A stretch of DNA of 64,000 bases, taken from positions 5,766,001 to 5,830,000 of the forward strand of contig NZ_CP125295.1 in assembly GCF_030412785.1 (NCBI RefSeq), given 5' to 3'. Below the pieces are notes generated by a model. The model worked only from the letters and a program-made list of their open reading frames with translations, ran no database searches and had not been told where the DNA came from. The DNA comes from Paraburkholderia sabiae. GTDB taxonomy: Bacteria; Pseudomonadota; Gammaproteobacteria; Burkholderiales; Burkholderiaceae. This document shows, one piece after another, positions 26,373-36,300 of this stretch. Positions within the stretch are counted from its first letter, which is position 1. Each line of letters begins with the position of its first letter. The position numbers were made by a program, and so were the translations under genes.

Positions 26373-27770
26373 TCAGAGGGCAGGCTGCGCCGTCGATGTC
26401 TCGCCTGAAGCGGGGGCCGTACCCGCTGCATGCGTATCGAGCCGGATCGGCAGCACGGCCCACACCTCAAGGCCTCCACCTTCGCGCGCATGAAACTCCA
26501 GCGTGCCGCCATGCAAACGCGCAATGCGCTCGACGATCGCCAGCCCCAGCCCCGTGCCGCCCGTTTTTCCATGCGCGTTCTTGCCGCGCTGAAACGGCGC
26601 CTTCAGCCGTTCGAGTTCTTCCGCGCTCAGCCCTTTACCGCGATCGCCGACAGCCACAACAATCGCGTTCGCATCCGCCCACGTTCTGACCGAGAGTCCC
26701 GTCTGCCCATAGACGACGGCGTTCTGCATCAGGTTCATCACGAGCCGCATCATCGTGATCGGCCTGAACGCGTGCTCGGGCAACTCGCCCAGTTGCAAAT
26801 CGAATTCATGCCCGAGCCCCGCGAAGTCCGCGGCCAGCTGGCTGATCAAGCCGTTCAAATCGCCCCGCTGCGGCGTCTCGCGTTCGCCGCTGCCCGCATA
26901 GTCCATGAACTGCTGCAGGATCGTATCGATCGTGTCGAGATACGACTCCGCTGCGACGACGAATGTTTCGTCGCCATTGGTGTCGTTGGCCATCGCCATC
27001 GCGAGACGCAGCTTCGTCAACGGCGTGCGGATATCGTGCGAAATGCCCGCAAGCATCAGCGCGCGCGTCGCTTCCGCCTGCTGAAGCGCCTGCGTCATCT
27101 GGTTGAATGCGCCGCTCACCTGCGCGATTTCCGTCGGTCCGTCGACGGGCAGCGGCGGCGGCGTCTCGCCCGCGCTCACGCGCCGCGCCGCATGCGCCAG
27201 TTCGCGCAGCGGCCGGTTCAGATAAGCCTGCAATGCAAAACCCGTCAGCGCGGCGAGCATGCCGAGTCCGATCGACAGCAGCACCGCCGTCAGCATGCCG
27301 CCGCCCTGCGCTTCCTCGGGCACCTGCAAGCCGATCCAGTATGGCGTAGCGGCCACGTGCATGCGTATCCACATGCGCGGATGCGGCGCGCCTTGCCAGC
27401 GCACTTCCGTGCCCGGCGGCAGATAGCGATGCAGCGTCTCCAGAAAGGTCACCAGCTGATACGTGCGGTAGAACGCCAGCACGCGAACATGCGGCTCGGA
27501 AACGGCTTCGGCGGGCGGTTCGCTGCGTGCATCGAGACGCGCGACGAGCGTTTCGCGCGCATTTTCAGGCGAAGCCGTCAGCGCGTTGTCCAATGTCTTG
27601 ATGTATGTGCCGAACACGGCAGCCGCACGTTCGACGCGCGGCTTCTGCACATAGTGAATCAGCACGGTCAGCGCGCAAACCTGGCTGAACGCCACCAGCA
27701 CGATCAGCAGCGCGATGTTGCGTCCCAGCACGCTGCGGGGCAGCACATACCGCAATGCGCGCGCGCTCAT
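26373..27770 (-). CDS. Membrane sensor histidine kinase (EnvZ-like)
   Basis: A 465-residue two-component sensor. Residues about 10-35 are the first membrane helix (NIALLIVLVAFSQVCALTVLI), followed by a periplasmic domain of about 130 residues and a second helix (TAVLLSIGLGMLAALTGFALQ). A HAMP segment comes next (NRPLRELAHAARRV). The phospho-acceptor is in AGISHDIRTPLTKLRLAM, then NLMQNAVVYG, DRGKGLS and TGGTGLGLAIVERIARLHGG. ATG 27770 overlaps the response-regulator stop (ATGA), so the two are translationally coupled. The stimulus is unknown. Confidence 0.92.
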   Translation of the reverse strand: MSARALRYVLPRSVLGRNIALLIVLVAFSQVCALTVLIHYVQKPRVERAAAVFGTYIKTLDNALTASPENARETLVARLDARSEPPAEAVSEPHVRVLAFYRTYQLVTFLETLHRYLPPGTEVRWQGAPHPRMWIRMHVAATPYWIGLQVPEEAQGGGMLTAVLLSIGLGMLAALTGFALQAYLNRPLRELAHAARRVSAGETPPPLPVDGPTEIAQVSGAFNQMTQALQQAEATRALMLAGISHDIRTPLTKLRLAMAMANDTNGDETFVVAAESYLDTIDTILQQFMDYAGSGERETPQRGDLNGLISQLAADFAGLGHEFDLQLGELPEHAFRPITMMRLVMNLMQNAVVYGQTGLSVRTWADANAIVVAVGDRGKGLSAEELERLKAPFQRGKNAHGKTGGTGLGLAIVERIARLHGGTLEFHAREGGGLEVWAVLPIRLDTHAAGTAPASGETSTAQPAL

Positions 27771-28480
27771 ACTTCGACGTCGGCGACGAGCATATAGCCG
27801 ACGCCCCACACGGTCTTGATGAAACGCGGCTTCGACGGATCGTGTTCGATCGCCTGCCGCAGCCGCAAAATCTGCACGTCGATACTGCGATCGAGCGCAT
27901 CGTGATCGCGCCCGCGCGCACGCGCGATCAGGTTGTCGCGGCTCACCGCACGATTCGGCGATGCAGCAAGCGCGGTAAGCAGCAACATCTGCGCCGAATG
28001 CAGTTCCATGAGGTCTTCCTGACGATACAGACACTGCTTGCCGACATCGAGCCGGAAGTCGCCGAAGCGCAGCGATTGTGTCGTGACGGTCGGATCGTTC
28101 GATGCGATTTTCTGGCGGCGCAGCAGCGAATTGATACGCGCGACGAGTTCACGCGGCAGGAAGGGTTTCGCGAGGTAATCGTCGGCGCCAGTTTCGAGTC
28201 CGATCACGCGATCGAGCGGATCGCCCTTGGCCGTGAGCATCAGAATGGGCAGCGTGTGCCCTTCCGCCCGCAGTTTCGCGCAGATCTGCAGGCCGTCTTC
28301 TTCGCCGATCATCAGATCGAGCACGAGCAGATCGTAGGGCTCGCGCTGCAGATAGCGTTCGAGCCGCTTGCTGTTCTCGACGGCACGGACTTCGAAGCCA
28401 TGGCCGCTCAGAAAGCGCTGCAGCATGTTGCGGAGTTCCGCTTCGTCGTCGAGCACGATGATGCGGGCGGGTCGGTCCAT
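27767..28480 (-). CDS. OmpR-family response regulator
   Basis: A 237-residue DNA-binding response regulator, partner of the kinase encoded downstream with a 4-base overlap. The receiver (residues about 5-120) has acidic LDDE, the phosphorylation Asp in LLVLDLMIGEEDG, Thr in LMLTAKGD and Lys in YLAKPFLPRELVARI. The winged-helix effector (about 140-235) ends RSIDVQILRLRQAIEHDPSKPRFIKTVWGVGYML. The phrasing around the receiver is closest to OmpR itself, but there is no porin gene nearby and no basis for a gene symbol. Confidence 0.93.
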   Translation of the reverse strand: MDRPARIIVLDDEAELRNMLQRFLSGHGFEVRAVENSKRLERYLQREPYDLLVLDLMIGEEDGLQICAKLRAEGHTLPILMLTAKGDPLDRVIGLETGADDYLAKPFLPRELVARINSLLRRQKIASNDPTVTTQSLRFGDFRLDVGKQCLYRQEDLMELHSAQMLLLTALAASPNRAVSRDNLIARARGRDHDALDRSIDVQILRLRQAIEHDPSKPRFIKTVWGVGYMLVADVEV

Positions 28481-28553
28481 GCAAGACTCCTTCGTCGCTC
28501 ATGCGACTGGCCATACTGCAAACAGTGTAGCTTCATGCCGACCCGTTTTTATG

Positions 28554-28847
28554 TCAATGCGAACCCGCTCGCTGCGCCATGAATTCCTCGATCTGCGCGA
28601 GCGTTACATAGCCCTGCTTCTGCGTGTCGATCTCGGCGAAGTACTGCGCGACGCGTGGCATGCCCGTCTGCGCCTGGGCCAGCGTCAGCTTGCCGTCGTG
28701 CGTCGTGTTGGCAGCCGAAAAGCGTTCCTGCAGCTGCGACATCATGCGTTCCATACGCGGCGAGCTGGACATCGGTTGCGGCGCCGTCTGGGCCATCGCG
28801 CCCGTCGATGCAATGCACAAAGCAAGAATAGCGATCAGCTTTTTCAT
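28554..28847 (-). CDS. Small exported EF-hand-like protein
   Basis: A 97-residue protein with a signal peptide of about 20 residues (KKLIAILALCIASTGAMAQ). Two EF-hand-like loops are seen, NTTHDGKLTLAQ at about residue 48 and DTQKQGYVTLAQIEEF at about 75. Both lack the usual acidic residue at loop position 12 (Gln instead), and the first lacks Asp at position 1, so calcium affinity may be weak or lost. GGAGATGGGAA precedes ATG 28847. It lies downstream of, and parallel to, the two-component system. Confidence 0.75.
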   Translation of the reverse strand: MKKLIAILALCIASTGAMAQTAPQPMSSSPRMERMMSQLQERFSAANTTHDGKLTLAQAQTGMPRVAQYFAEIDTQKQGYVTLAQIEEFMAQRAGSH

Positions 28848-29177
28848 TTCCCATCTCCATCGTTTCATTCAACTTCTTCGCTACGTGGTGTTGCGATTCG
28901 TCGTTGGCGAAGCGAATTCTGGTTGCCGGACCCGGAGAAGGCAATTTCAAAGTTATGTCGCGATATGTCATCCCGTTGAGCGTCATTCGCCGCATGTTCA
29001 CTGACGATGCATTGTGCGTTCTGCAGCATCCGCTACACATATGAGCGTGCTTTTTCCGACATCGAATGAAACAAGTTATCGCTGCCCTTCGAAGGATGCG
29101 ATGCGTATCGTTTGCACGTCGGCGGCAACGTTATGGACTTCACCCGCATCCGCCGATGTCCGCTTCAGGAGTTTCAT
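28848..29177. other. Divergent intergenic region
   Basis: Promoter-bearing gap between two divergently transcribed exported proteins. I see no RNA gene, repeat or convincing palindrome in it. Confidence 0.4.
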
Positions 29178-29534
29178 GTGAACATTCGCTCTGCTTATAC
29201 GTCCGCGATCGCCGCAATGGGGATCGCCTGCTCGACCAGCGCCTTCGCCGGCACCGTCTTCGTTCATGCCGCCTATGTGCCCGCCGCGCTCTATGTGCCG
29301 GCGCGCACGCTCTATTACGTGCCGCCACAACCGCATTACGTGGTGCCCGTCGTACCCGCCGCGCCTGTCGTGCCGTATGTCGCCGTGGTGCCGCCACCCG
29401 CGCCCGCGAAGCCATTGCCCTATGCGACGGTCGCCGTGCCCATCGTCGCGGCGCCCGCCTGGGCCGTCGTGCCGCCAAGGAACGTCGTGTATGCGCAACC
29501 GGTCGCAGTCGCTCCCGTCGTCATCACGCGATAA
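29178..29534 (+). CDS. Val/Pro/Ala-rich exported low-complexity protein
   Basis: A 118-residue product starting at GTG with AGGAG eight bases upstream. A signal peptide of about 24 residues (AIAAMGIACSTSAFAG) precedes a low-complexity mature part made of repeated Tyr-Val-Pro and Val-Val-Pro units (VPAALYVPARTLYYVPPQP, YVAVVPPPAP, APAWAVVPPRNVVYAQP). There are no charged residues except a few Arg and Lys, and no catalytic motif. It might be a periplasmic or cell-surface structural peptide; the function is unknown. The good start signal and signal peptide argue that it is real. Confidence 0.65.
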   Translation: MNIRSAYTSAIAAMGIACSTSAFAGTVFVHAAYVPAALYVPARTLYYVPPQPHYVVPVVPAAPVVPYVAVVPPPAPAKPLPYATVAVPIVAAPAWAVVPPRNVVYAQPVAVAPVVITR

Positions 29535-29649
29535 GAACGTGAAGCCATTCATGCGGCGATTCACTTGATCTTTGCAGAGGTGCGTCCAACAATAAAACCT
29601 CTGTCGTCGCAACATTCACCGACTTTCGACTCGCATCACGGAGGGCCAT

Positions 29650-30120
29650 ATGCCGGAGATCGAAAAAGACAAGGTCATCGCCGTGCTGAACCAGATTCTC
29701 GAATCCGAGCTGGCAGGCGTGGTTCGCTATACGCACTACTCTTTTCTCGTGTTCGGCTTTGGCCGTATTCCCATCGTGTCGTGGCTGCGTCAGCAGGCTG
29801 ACGAATCGCTCACGCATGCGCATCTGGCAGGCGAATGGATCACGACGCTCGGTGAGTATCCGTCGCTGGGCATCGGGCCGCTGCTCGATTCGCATACGAC
29901 GGATATCGCGTCGATCCTGCGCGAATCGCTGACGGCGGAAGAGGTCGCGCTCGGTCTCTATCGCGATCTGCTCGCGCTGGTGAAGGACCGCTCGGTCGCG
30001 CTCGAAGAATATGCGCGGCAGATGATCGCCACGGAAGAAATGCATGCGGGCGAAGTCGACAAGATGCTGCGCAAGCCAGGCACAGTGGCGACTTCCGGCG
30101 AGCGCGGCGCAGCGCATTAG
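29650..30120 (+). CDS. Ferritin-like (bacterioferritin-type) protein
   Basis: A 156-residue four-helix-bundle protein of the ferritin-like superfamily. Putative di-iron ligands are Glu in ILESELAGVVRYTHYSF, the Glu/His pair in the second helix (ESLTHAHLAGEWI), Glu in LTAEEVALGLYRDLL, and Glu and His in MIATEEMHAGEVDKML. It resembles bacterioferritin but has no assigned heme Met, so I give no gene symbol. GGAGGGCC precedes the ATG. Probable roles are iron storage or protection from oxidative damage in the cytoplasm. Confidence 0.85.
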   Translation: MPEIEKDKVIAVLNQILESELAGVVRYTHYSFLVFGFGRIPIVSWLRQQADESLTHAHLAGEWITTLGEYPSLGIGPLLDSHTTDIASILRESLTAEEVALGLYRDLLALVKDRSVALEEYARQMIATEEMHAGEVDKMLRKPGTVATSGERGAAH

Positions 30121-30468
30121 GGCATTAGCGAAGTCATGCTGTAAGGGCGCGATCGCACACCCAGGTGCCGCGCTCAATTGTCAAATCATCCACCGCGACC
30201 ATATTCGATCGCTCACCGAATCGTTCATCTATCTCTGCTTCCACAAGCGTCGCGTGTATCAGAACGTGATGCATGCGGCGCTTTTGACATTCAGCACGCA
30301 CGCGGCATTTAACGTTTACCGATAGCGACGCACGTCTATTCCCCTAAAGCTTCTGCAAGCATGATCGCGTTTGCAACTACCCATGCTAGGCTATGCGCGG
30401 CATCAAGCTGTTGAATTCTGCATCCGCTGTTTCGTTCGTAGTCCGCGCAGGCAACATAGGGTGGATAG
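30121..30468. other. Intergenic region upstream of the efflux operon
   Basis: No coding region or clear palindrome is supported. It must hold the promoter of the RND operon; AGGGTGG sits just before the ATG at 30469. Confidence 0.4.
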
Positions 30469-32064
30469 ATGATCGATGACGTCAATGGCAGTTTCAGTCG
30501 CAGTCGTTCGCACAGACTTTCATGCCTGGCGTTACGCCGTTCTTCCGTTCGCGAGTCCGGCGCCCATTCCCTTTCGATCACCTCTTCTGTCGCCATTCTG
30601 GGCGCGGCGTTGATGTCGCTGTCCGGCTGCATGGTCGGCCCCGATTACCGCACGCCTGCCCCGCCCGCCACCGAAACCTATACGCCCACACCGTTACCCG
30701 ATCAGACGGCATCGTCGCCGGGCGCATCGGGCGTGACCCAGCAGTTCGTCGCCGGGCAGGATATTCCCGCGCAATGGTGGACGCTCTTTCATTGCGAGCC
30801 GCTCGACGCGCTGATCCGCGAAGCGCTCGCCAACAGTCCGAACGTCGCGGCGGCGCAGGCCGCGTTGCGACAAGCCGGCGAGAACTACCGCGCGGAAGTA
30901 GGCAGCGCGCTCTATCCGTCCGTCGATGCAAAGCTCAATGCGACGCGCGAGAAGTTCAACGGCGTCACGTTCGGCCAGCCTGGGCTGACAGAAGAGTTGA
31001 ATCTGTATAACGCGTCGGTGAATGTCTCGTACAACCTCGACGTGTTCGGCGGCTCGCGTCGCGAACTCGAATCGCTACGCTCGCAGATCGATTACCAGGG
31101 CTATCAGTTGCAGGCTGCGTATCTCGCGCTGTCGGCGAACATCGTCACTGCCGCCGTCAAGGAAGCGTCGCTGCGCGAGCAGATCGACGCCACCGAACGC
31201 ATCGCCTCCGACCAGTCGTCGCAACTCGAGGTGTTGCGCAAGCAATTCGATCTGGGCGGCGTGAGCCGCACGTCAGTGCTCTCGCAGGAGACCTTGCTCG
31301 CGCAAACACGCGCGACGCTGCCGCCGCTGCGTCAATCGCTCGATCAGACGCGGCATCAGCTTGCTGTGCTCGCGGGCAAGCCGCCGAGCGATACGGGCGT
31401 GCCTGAATTCAGGCTGTCGATGTTCACGCTGCCGCAAAGCTTGCCGGTGAGTTTGCCTTCTTCGCTCGTGCGGCAGCGCCCCGACATACTCGCCGCCGAC
31501 GCCACGCTGCATCAGGCAAGCGCCCAGGTCGGCGTGGCGACGGCGAACATGTATCCGCAGATCACGCTGTCCGCGAGTTACGGCCCGCAAGCGCTGACGC
31601 CCGCCGGTCTGCTCAAGTATGCGGACATGATCTGGAGTATCGGCGCGGGTATCACGCAGCCGATCTTTCACGGCGGTCAATTGAGCGCGCAAAAGCGCGC
31701 AGCCGAAGCCGCCTTCGATCAGGCCAACGCGCAGTATCGGCAAACCGTATTGCTCGCGTTCCAGAACGTCGCCGATACGTTGCGCGCGCTCGAACACGAT
31801 GCGACAGGTCTCGCCGCGCAAACGGACGCATGGCACTCGGCCAGCGATTCGCTCGATCTGACGCGCGGCCAGTTTCGTGTCGGCGGCGTCAGCTATCTGG
31901 CGCTGCTCGATGCGCAGCGCCAATACCAGCAGACCGTCGTGAATCTCGCGCAGGCGCAGGCCGCGCGCTACGCGGACACGGCTGCGCTGTTCCAGGCGCT
32001 CGGTGGCGGCTGGTGGAACGACACGACGACGAGCCAGGCCGCGCCCGTCGCGACGCCGCAGTGA
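30469..32064 (+). CDS. RND efflux outer-membrane lipoprotein (NodT/OprM family)
   Basis: TolC-like channel of a tripartite efflux pump, 531 residues. A lipobox (LMSLSGC) and the typical MVGPDYRTPAPP mature start show export as a lipoprotein. Two homologous coiled-coil/beta-barrel repeats follow, with family phrases EPLDALIREALANSPNVAAAQAALRQA, LRQRPDILAADATLHQASAQVGVATANMYPQITLSASYG and QTVVNLAQAQAARYADTAALFQALGGGWW. The start at 30469 gives an unusually long pre-lipobox region of about 50 residues, so the true start could be further in. It is the first gene of the operon with the adaptor and pump. Confidence 0.92.
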   Translation: MIDDVNGSFSRSRSHRLSCLALRRSSVRESGAHSLSITSSVAILGAALMSLSGCMVGPDYRTPAPPATETYTPTPLPDQTASSPGASGVTQQFVAGQDIPAQWWTLFHCEPLDALIREALANSPNVAAAQAALRQAGENYRAEVGSALYPSVDAKLNATREKFNGVTFGQPGLTEELNLYNASVNVSYNLDVFGGSRRELESLRSQIDYQGYQLQAAYLALSANIVTAAVKEASLREQIDATERIASDQSSQLEVLRKQFDLGGVSRTSVLSQETLLAQTRATLPPLRQSLDQTRHQLAVLAGKPPSDTGVPEFRLSMFTLPQSLPVSLPSSLVRQRPDILAADATLHQASAQVGVATANMYPQITLSASYGPQALTPAGLLKYADMIWSIGAGITQPIFHGGQLSAQKRAAEAAFDQANAQYRQTVLLAFQNVADTLRALEHDATGLAAQTDAWHSASDSLDLTRGQFRVGGVSYLALLDAQRQYQQTVVNLAQAQAARYADTAALFQALGGGWWNDTTTSQAAPVATPQ

Positions 32065-32165
32065 TTCTTCACGCAGTAACCGCGCAGTAACTGCATAGCG
32101 CCTGCGATGAAACGCAGCGCAGCCGGACAGGTTTGTGCATCAGTTTGCCGTGCAAGGACATGACG

Positions 32166-33317
32166 ATGACGACGAAAAGACGGATGACAAAACGGATGAT
32201 CATCATGCTGATCTGCGTGGGCGTGCTGCTCGGCGGACTGATCGGCTTCAATCTGTTCAAGGCGCACATGATCAAGAAGTTCATGGCGAGCAACGCGGTG
32301 CCCTCCGCCACCGTCACGTCCGCCGTCGCGAGTTATCAGCAATGGCAGCCGCAGCTGTCGGCGGTGGGCAGCCTGCGCGCGGTGCGCGGCGTCGACGTGA
32401 CGACGGAAGTCGCAGGACTCGTGCGCGAGATTCCATTCAACTCGGGACAGGAAGTGAAGGCGGGACAGGTGCTCGTGCGCCTGAACGACGATTCGGACCG
32501 TGCGCAACTCGCGTCGCTGCAAGCGTCGGCGGAACTCGCGCAAACCGTCTACAAGCGCGACAAGGCGCAGTTCGACATTCAGGCGATCGCAAAGGCGCAA
32601 CTCGACGCCGATGCCGCCGACCTCAAAAGCAAGCGCGCACAGGTCGATCAGCAGGCCGCGCTGGTCGACAAGAAAACGATCCGCGCGCCGTTCGCGGGAC
32701 GCGTCGGCATCACGACGGTGAATCCCGGTCAGTACATCAATCCCGGCGATGCCATCGTCACGCTGCAGGCCATCGATCCCATCTACGCCGATTTCTATCT
32801 GCCGCAACAGCAGCTTGGGCAATTGCAGGTGGGACAAAGCATCGTCGTGGATACGAATGCGTATAGCAGCCGTACTTTCGACGGCAAGATCCGTTCGATC
32901 AATCCGCGCGTCGACAACACGACGCGCAACGTGCAGATCGAAGCGACCGTCGACAATCGCGAGCGCAAGCTGCTGCCCGGCATGTACGCGAACGTGAAGA
33001 TCGACGCGGGCAACGTCGAGCGATATCTGACGCTGCCGCAAACGGCCATCACGTACAACCCGTACGGCGCGACCGTGTTCGTCGTCAAGCCGGGCGAGCA
33101 CAAGGACGCGCAAGGCAAGGTCATGCCCATCGCACAACAGGTGTTCGTCACGCCGGGGCCCACGCGCGGCGATCAGGTCGCGATTCTCAAGGGCATCGCG
33201 GAAGGCACGCAGGTGGTCACGAGCGGCCAGCTGAAACTGAAGAACGGGACGCCGCTTGTGATCGACAATCGCGTGCAGCCCGCGGACAGTCCGAATCCGA
33301 CGCCTCAGGAACAATAA
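32166..33317 (+). CDS. RND efflux periplasmic adaptor (membrane fusion protein)
   Basis: A 383-residue HlyD/AcrA-type adaptor linking pump and outer-membrane channel. It is anchored by one N-terminal helix (MIIMLICVGVLLGGLIGFNL) and has no lipobox. Domains in order: lipoyl half-motif VRLNDDSDRAQLASLQ, an alpha-hairpin (AELAQTVYKRDKAQFDIQAIAKAQLD), the second lipoyl part IRAPFAGRVGITTVNPGQYI, then the beta-barrel (GKIRSINPRVDNTTRNVQIEA) and membrane-proximal domain. I chose ATG 32166, seven bases after AAGGA, rather than the ATG at 32160, which is too close. Confidence 0.93.
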   Translation: MTTKRRMTKRMIIMLICVGVLLGGLIGFNLFKAHMIKKFMASNAVPSATVTSAVASYQQWQPQLSAVGSLRAVRGVDVTTEVAGLVREIPFNSGQEVKAGQVLVRLNDDSDRAQLASLQASAELAQTVYKRDKAQFDIQAIAKAQLDADAADLKSKRAQVDQQAALVDKKTIRAPFAGRVGITTVNPGQYINPGDAIVTLQAIDPIYADFYLPQQQLGQLQVGQSIVVDTNAYSSRTFDGKIRSINPRVDNTTRNVQIEATVDNRERKLLPGMYANVKIDAGNVERYLTLPQTAITYNPYGATVFVVKPGEHKDAQGKVMPIAQQVFVTPGPTRGDQVAILKGIAEGTQVVTSGQLKLKNGTPLVIDNRVQPADSPNPTPQEQ

Positions 33318-33327
33318 GGGGCCGCCG

Positions 33328-36300
33328 ATGAAATTCACCGATATCTTTATCGAACGTCCCGTACTTGCATCGGTTGTGAGCCTGCTGATTCTCGTGCTCG
33401 GCTTGCGCGCGCTGTCGACGCTCAAGGTCAGCGAGTATCCGCAGACGGAAAACGGCGTCGTCACGATCATGACCTCGTACTACGGCGCGAGCGCGGACAC
33501 GATGGCGGGCTTCATCACGCAGCCGCTCGAATCGGCGATTGCGCAGGCGCAGGGCATCGACTACATGTCGTCGACGAGCACGACGGGTGTGTCGACGATC
33601 ACGGCAACGCTGCGCCTGAACTACGACTCGAACCGCGCGCTGACGGAGATCAACACGCAGATCGCATCGGTGCGCAACCAGCTGCCGCCGCAGGCGCAAC
33701 AGCCCGTGCTGACCGTGCAAACCGGGCAGACCACGGACGCGATGTACATGGGCTTCTACAGCGACGTGCTGCCGAGCAACAACGTCACCGACTATCTGCT
33801 GCGCGTCGTGAAGCCGAAGCTCGATTCGATTCAGGGCGTACAGACCGCGGAAATTCTCGGCGGCCGTCAGTTCGCGTTGCGCGCGTGGCTCGATTCGGCA
33901 AAGCTCGCCGCGCACAACGTCACCGCTTCGGATGTTTTCACAGCGCTCGGCAGCAACAACTATCTGGCGACACTCGGCACGACCAAAGGCCAGATGATCA
34001 GCGTCGATCTGAATGCGGGCACCGATCTGCATTCCGTCGAAGACTTCAGGAAGCTCGTCGTCAAACAGAAAAACGGCGCGATCGTGCGACTCGAAGATGT
34101 CGGCAACGTCGTGCTCGGCGCGGACAGCTACGACTTCAACGTCGCGTTCAGCGGCAAGCGCTCGGTGTTCATCGGCATCAAGGTCGCGCCGGACGCGAAC
34201 GTGCTCGATGTCGCGAAGCGCGTGAAGACGATCTTTCCCGATCTGCAGAAGCAGTTTCCGACGGGCATGACGGGCGACATCGTCTACGACGCGACGGACT
34301 TCATCAACACGGCCATCGAAGAAGTGGTGAAGACGCTCGTCGAAGCGCTGCTGATCGTGACAGTCGTGATCTTCCTGTTCCTCGGCAGCTTCCGCGCAGT
34401 GATCGTGCCGGTGATCGCGATGCCGCTGTCGCTGATCGGCACGTTCTTCGTGATGCAACTGCTCGGCTACTCGATCAATCTGCTGACGCTGCTTGCGCTC
34501 GTGCTCGCGATCGGGCTCGTCGTCGACGATGCGATCATCGTGGTCGAGAACGTCGACCGGCATATGAAGGAGGAAGGCAAGCAGCCATTCGAAGCCGCGT
34601 TGATCGCCGCGCGCGAACTCGGCGGACCGATTCTCGCGATGACGGTCGTGCTGATCGCCGTGTATCTGCCCATTGGTTTTCAGGGCGGATTGACGGGCGC
34701 GCTCTTCACCGAATTCGCGTTCACGCTGGCGGGTGCCGTTGCGGTTTCAGGCGTGATTGCGCTGAGTCTCTCACCGATGATGTGCTCGCGCTTTTTCCGC
34801 ATGGATCAGGAGTCAGGACGCTTCGCGCGTTTCGTCGACCGGCAATTCGAGCGTGTGCATCACGGCTATGCGCGTCTGTTGCATTCGATGCTCGACACGT
34901 GGCCCGTGTTCATCGTAATGGGCGCGCTGCTGTTGTGCGGCACGGTCTATCTGTTCATGACGTCGCAATCGGAACTCGCGCCACAGGAGGATCAGGGCAT
35001 CGTGCTCTCGCAGATACAGGGTCCGCCGAACGCGACGATCCAGCAGATGCAGACATACGCGGACCAGGTGTTCGATATCTCGAAGGGCTTGCCCGAGTAT
35101 TCGCAGATGTTTCAGCTGACGGGCGCACCGACGTTGAATCAGGGTATCGGCGGCGTGCTGTTCAAGACGTGGGACAAGCGCAAGAAAAACGCGACGCAAC
35201 TGCAGCAGGAATTGCAGCAGAAGTGGAACGGCATTGCGGGCGCGCGCGTCGCGGCGTTCCAGTTTCCGCCGTTGCCGGGTGCGCAGGGCTTGCCCGTGCA
35301 GTTCGTGATCAGCACGACGGAACCGTTCGAAAACCTCAACGAAGTCTCGCAGACGGTGCTGCAAAAAGCGCGCGAAAGCGGCATGTTCTTCTTCGTCGAT
35401 AGCGATCTGAAGATCGACAAGCCGGAGAGCGTGCTGGTGGTGGATCGCGACAAGGTGGCGTCGCTCGGGCTTACACAGAGCGATGTCGGGCAGACACTGG
35501 GCGCGGCGCTTGGCGGCAACTATGTGAACTACTTTTCGATTGCGGGGCGCTCGTACAAGGTGATTCCGCAGGTGTTGCAAACGGACCGGCTGAATCCGTC
35601 GCAGGTGCTCGACTATTATTTGCGCACGCCGGATGGCAGCGTGATTCCTGCATCGACGGTTACGCATCTGAAGCAGAACGTTGTGCCTGAATCGATCAAT
35701 CACTTTCAGCAGTTGAACTCGGCGACGATTTCCGGCGTGATTGCGCCGGGGATTTCGCAGGGCGAGGTGCTCGATTTTCTGCGCAAGGCTACGACGGATG
35801 CGGCGCCGACCGGTTATAGCGCGGATTATTCGGGGTTGTCGCGGCAGTTCGTGCAGGAGTCGGGCGGCTTCGTCATCACGTTGATGTTCGCAACGATCAT
35901 CGTGTTTCTCGCGCTTGCCGCGCAGTTCGAGAGCTTTCGTGATCCTGTTGTGATTCTTGTGTCTGTGCCTATGGCTTTGTTCGGTGCGCTGATTTTTATT
36001 AACGTCGGGATTTCGACGCTCAATATTTATACGCAGGTCGGGCTTGTTACCTTGATGGGGCTTGTTAGCAAGCATGGCATTTTGATCGTGCAGTTTGCCA
36101 ATGAGTTGCAGCGGGCTGGGCGCGCTAAGCGCGAGGCTCTCGAGGAAGCTGCCGCTGTGCGGTTGCGGCCTATTTTGATGACTACTGCGGCTATGGTGCT
36201 CGGGGTTTTGCCTCTCGTTATCGCCTCTGGGGCCGGCGCGGCCGGGCGGAATGCCATGGGACTTGTGATTTTTTCTGGGCTTTCTATTGGGACTCTTTTC

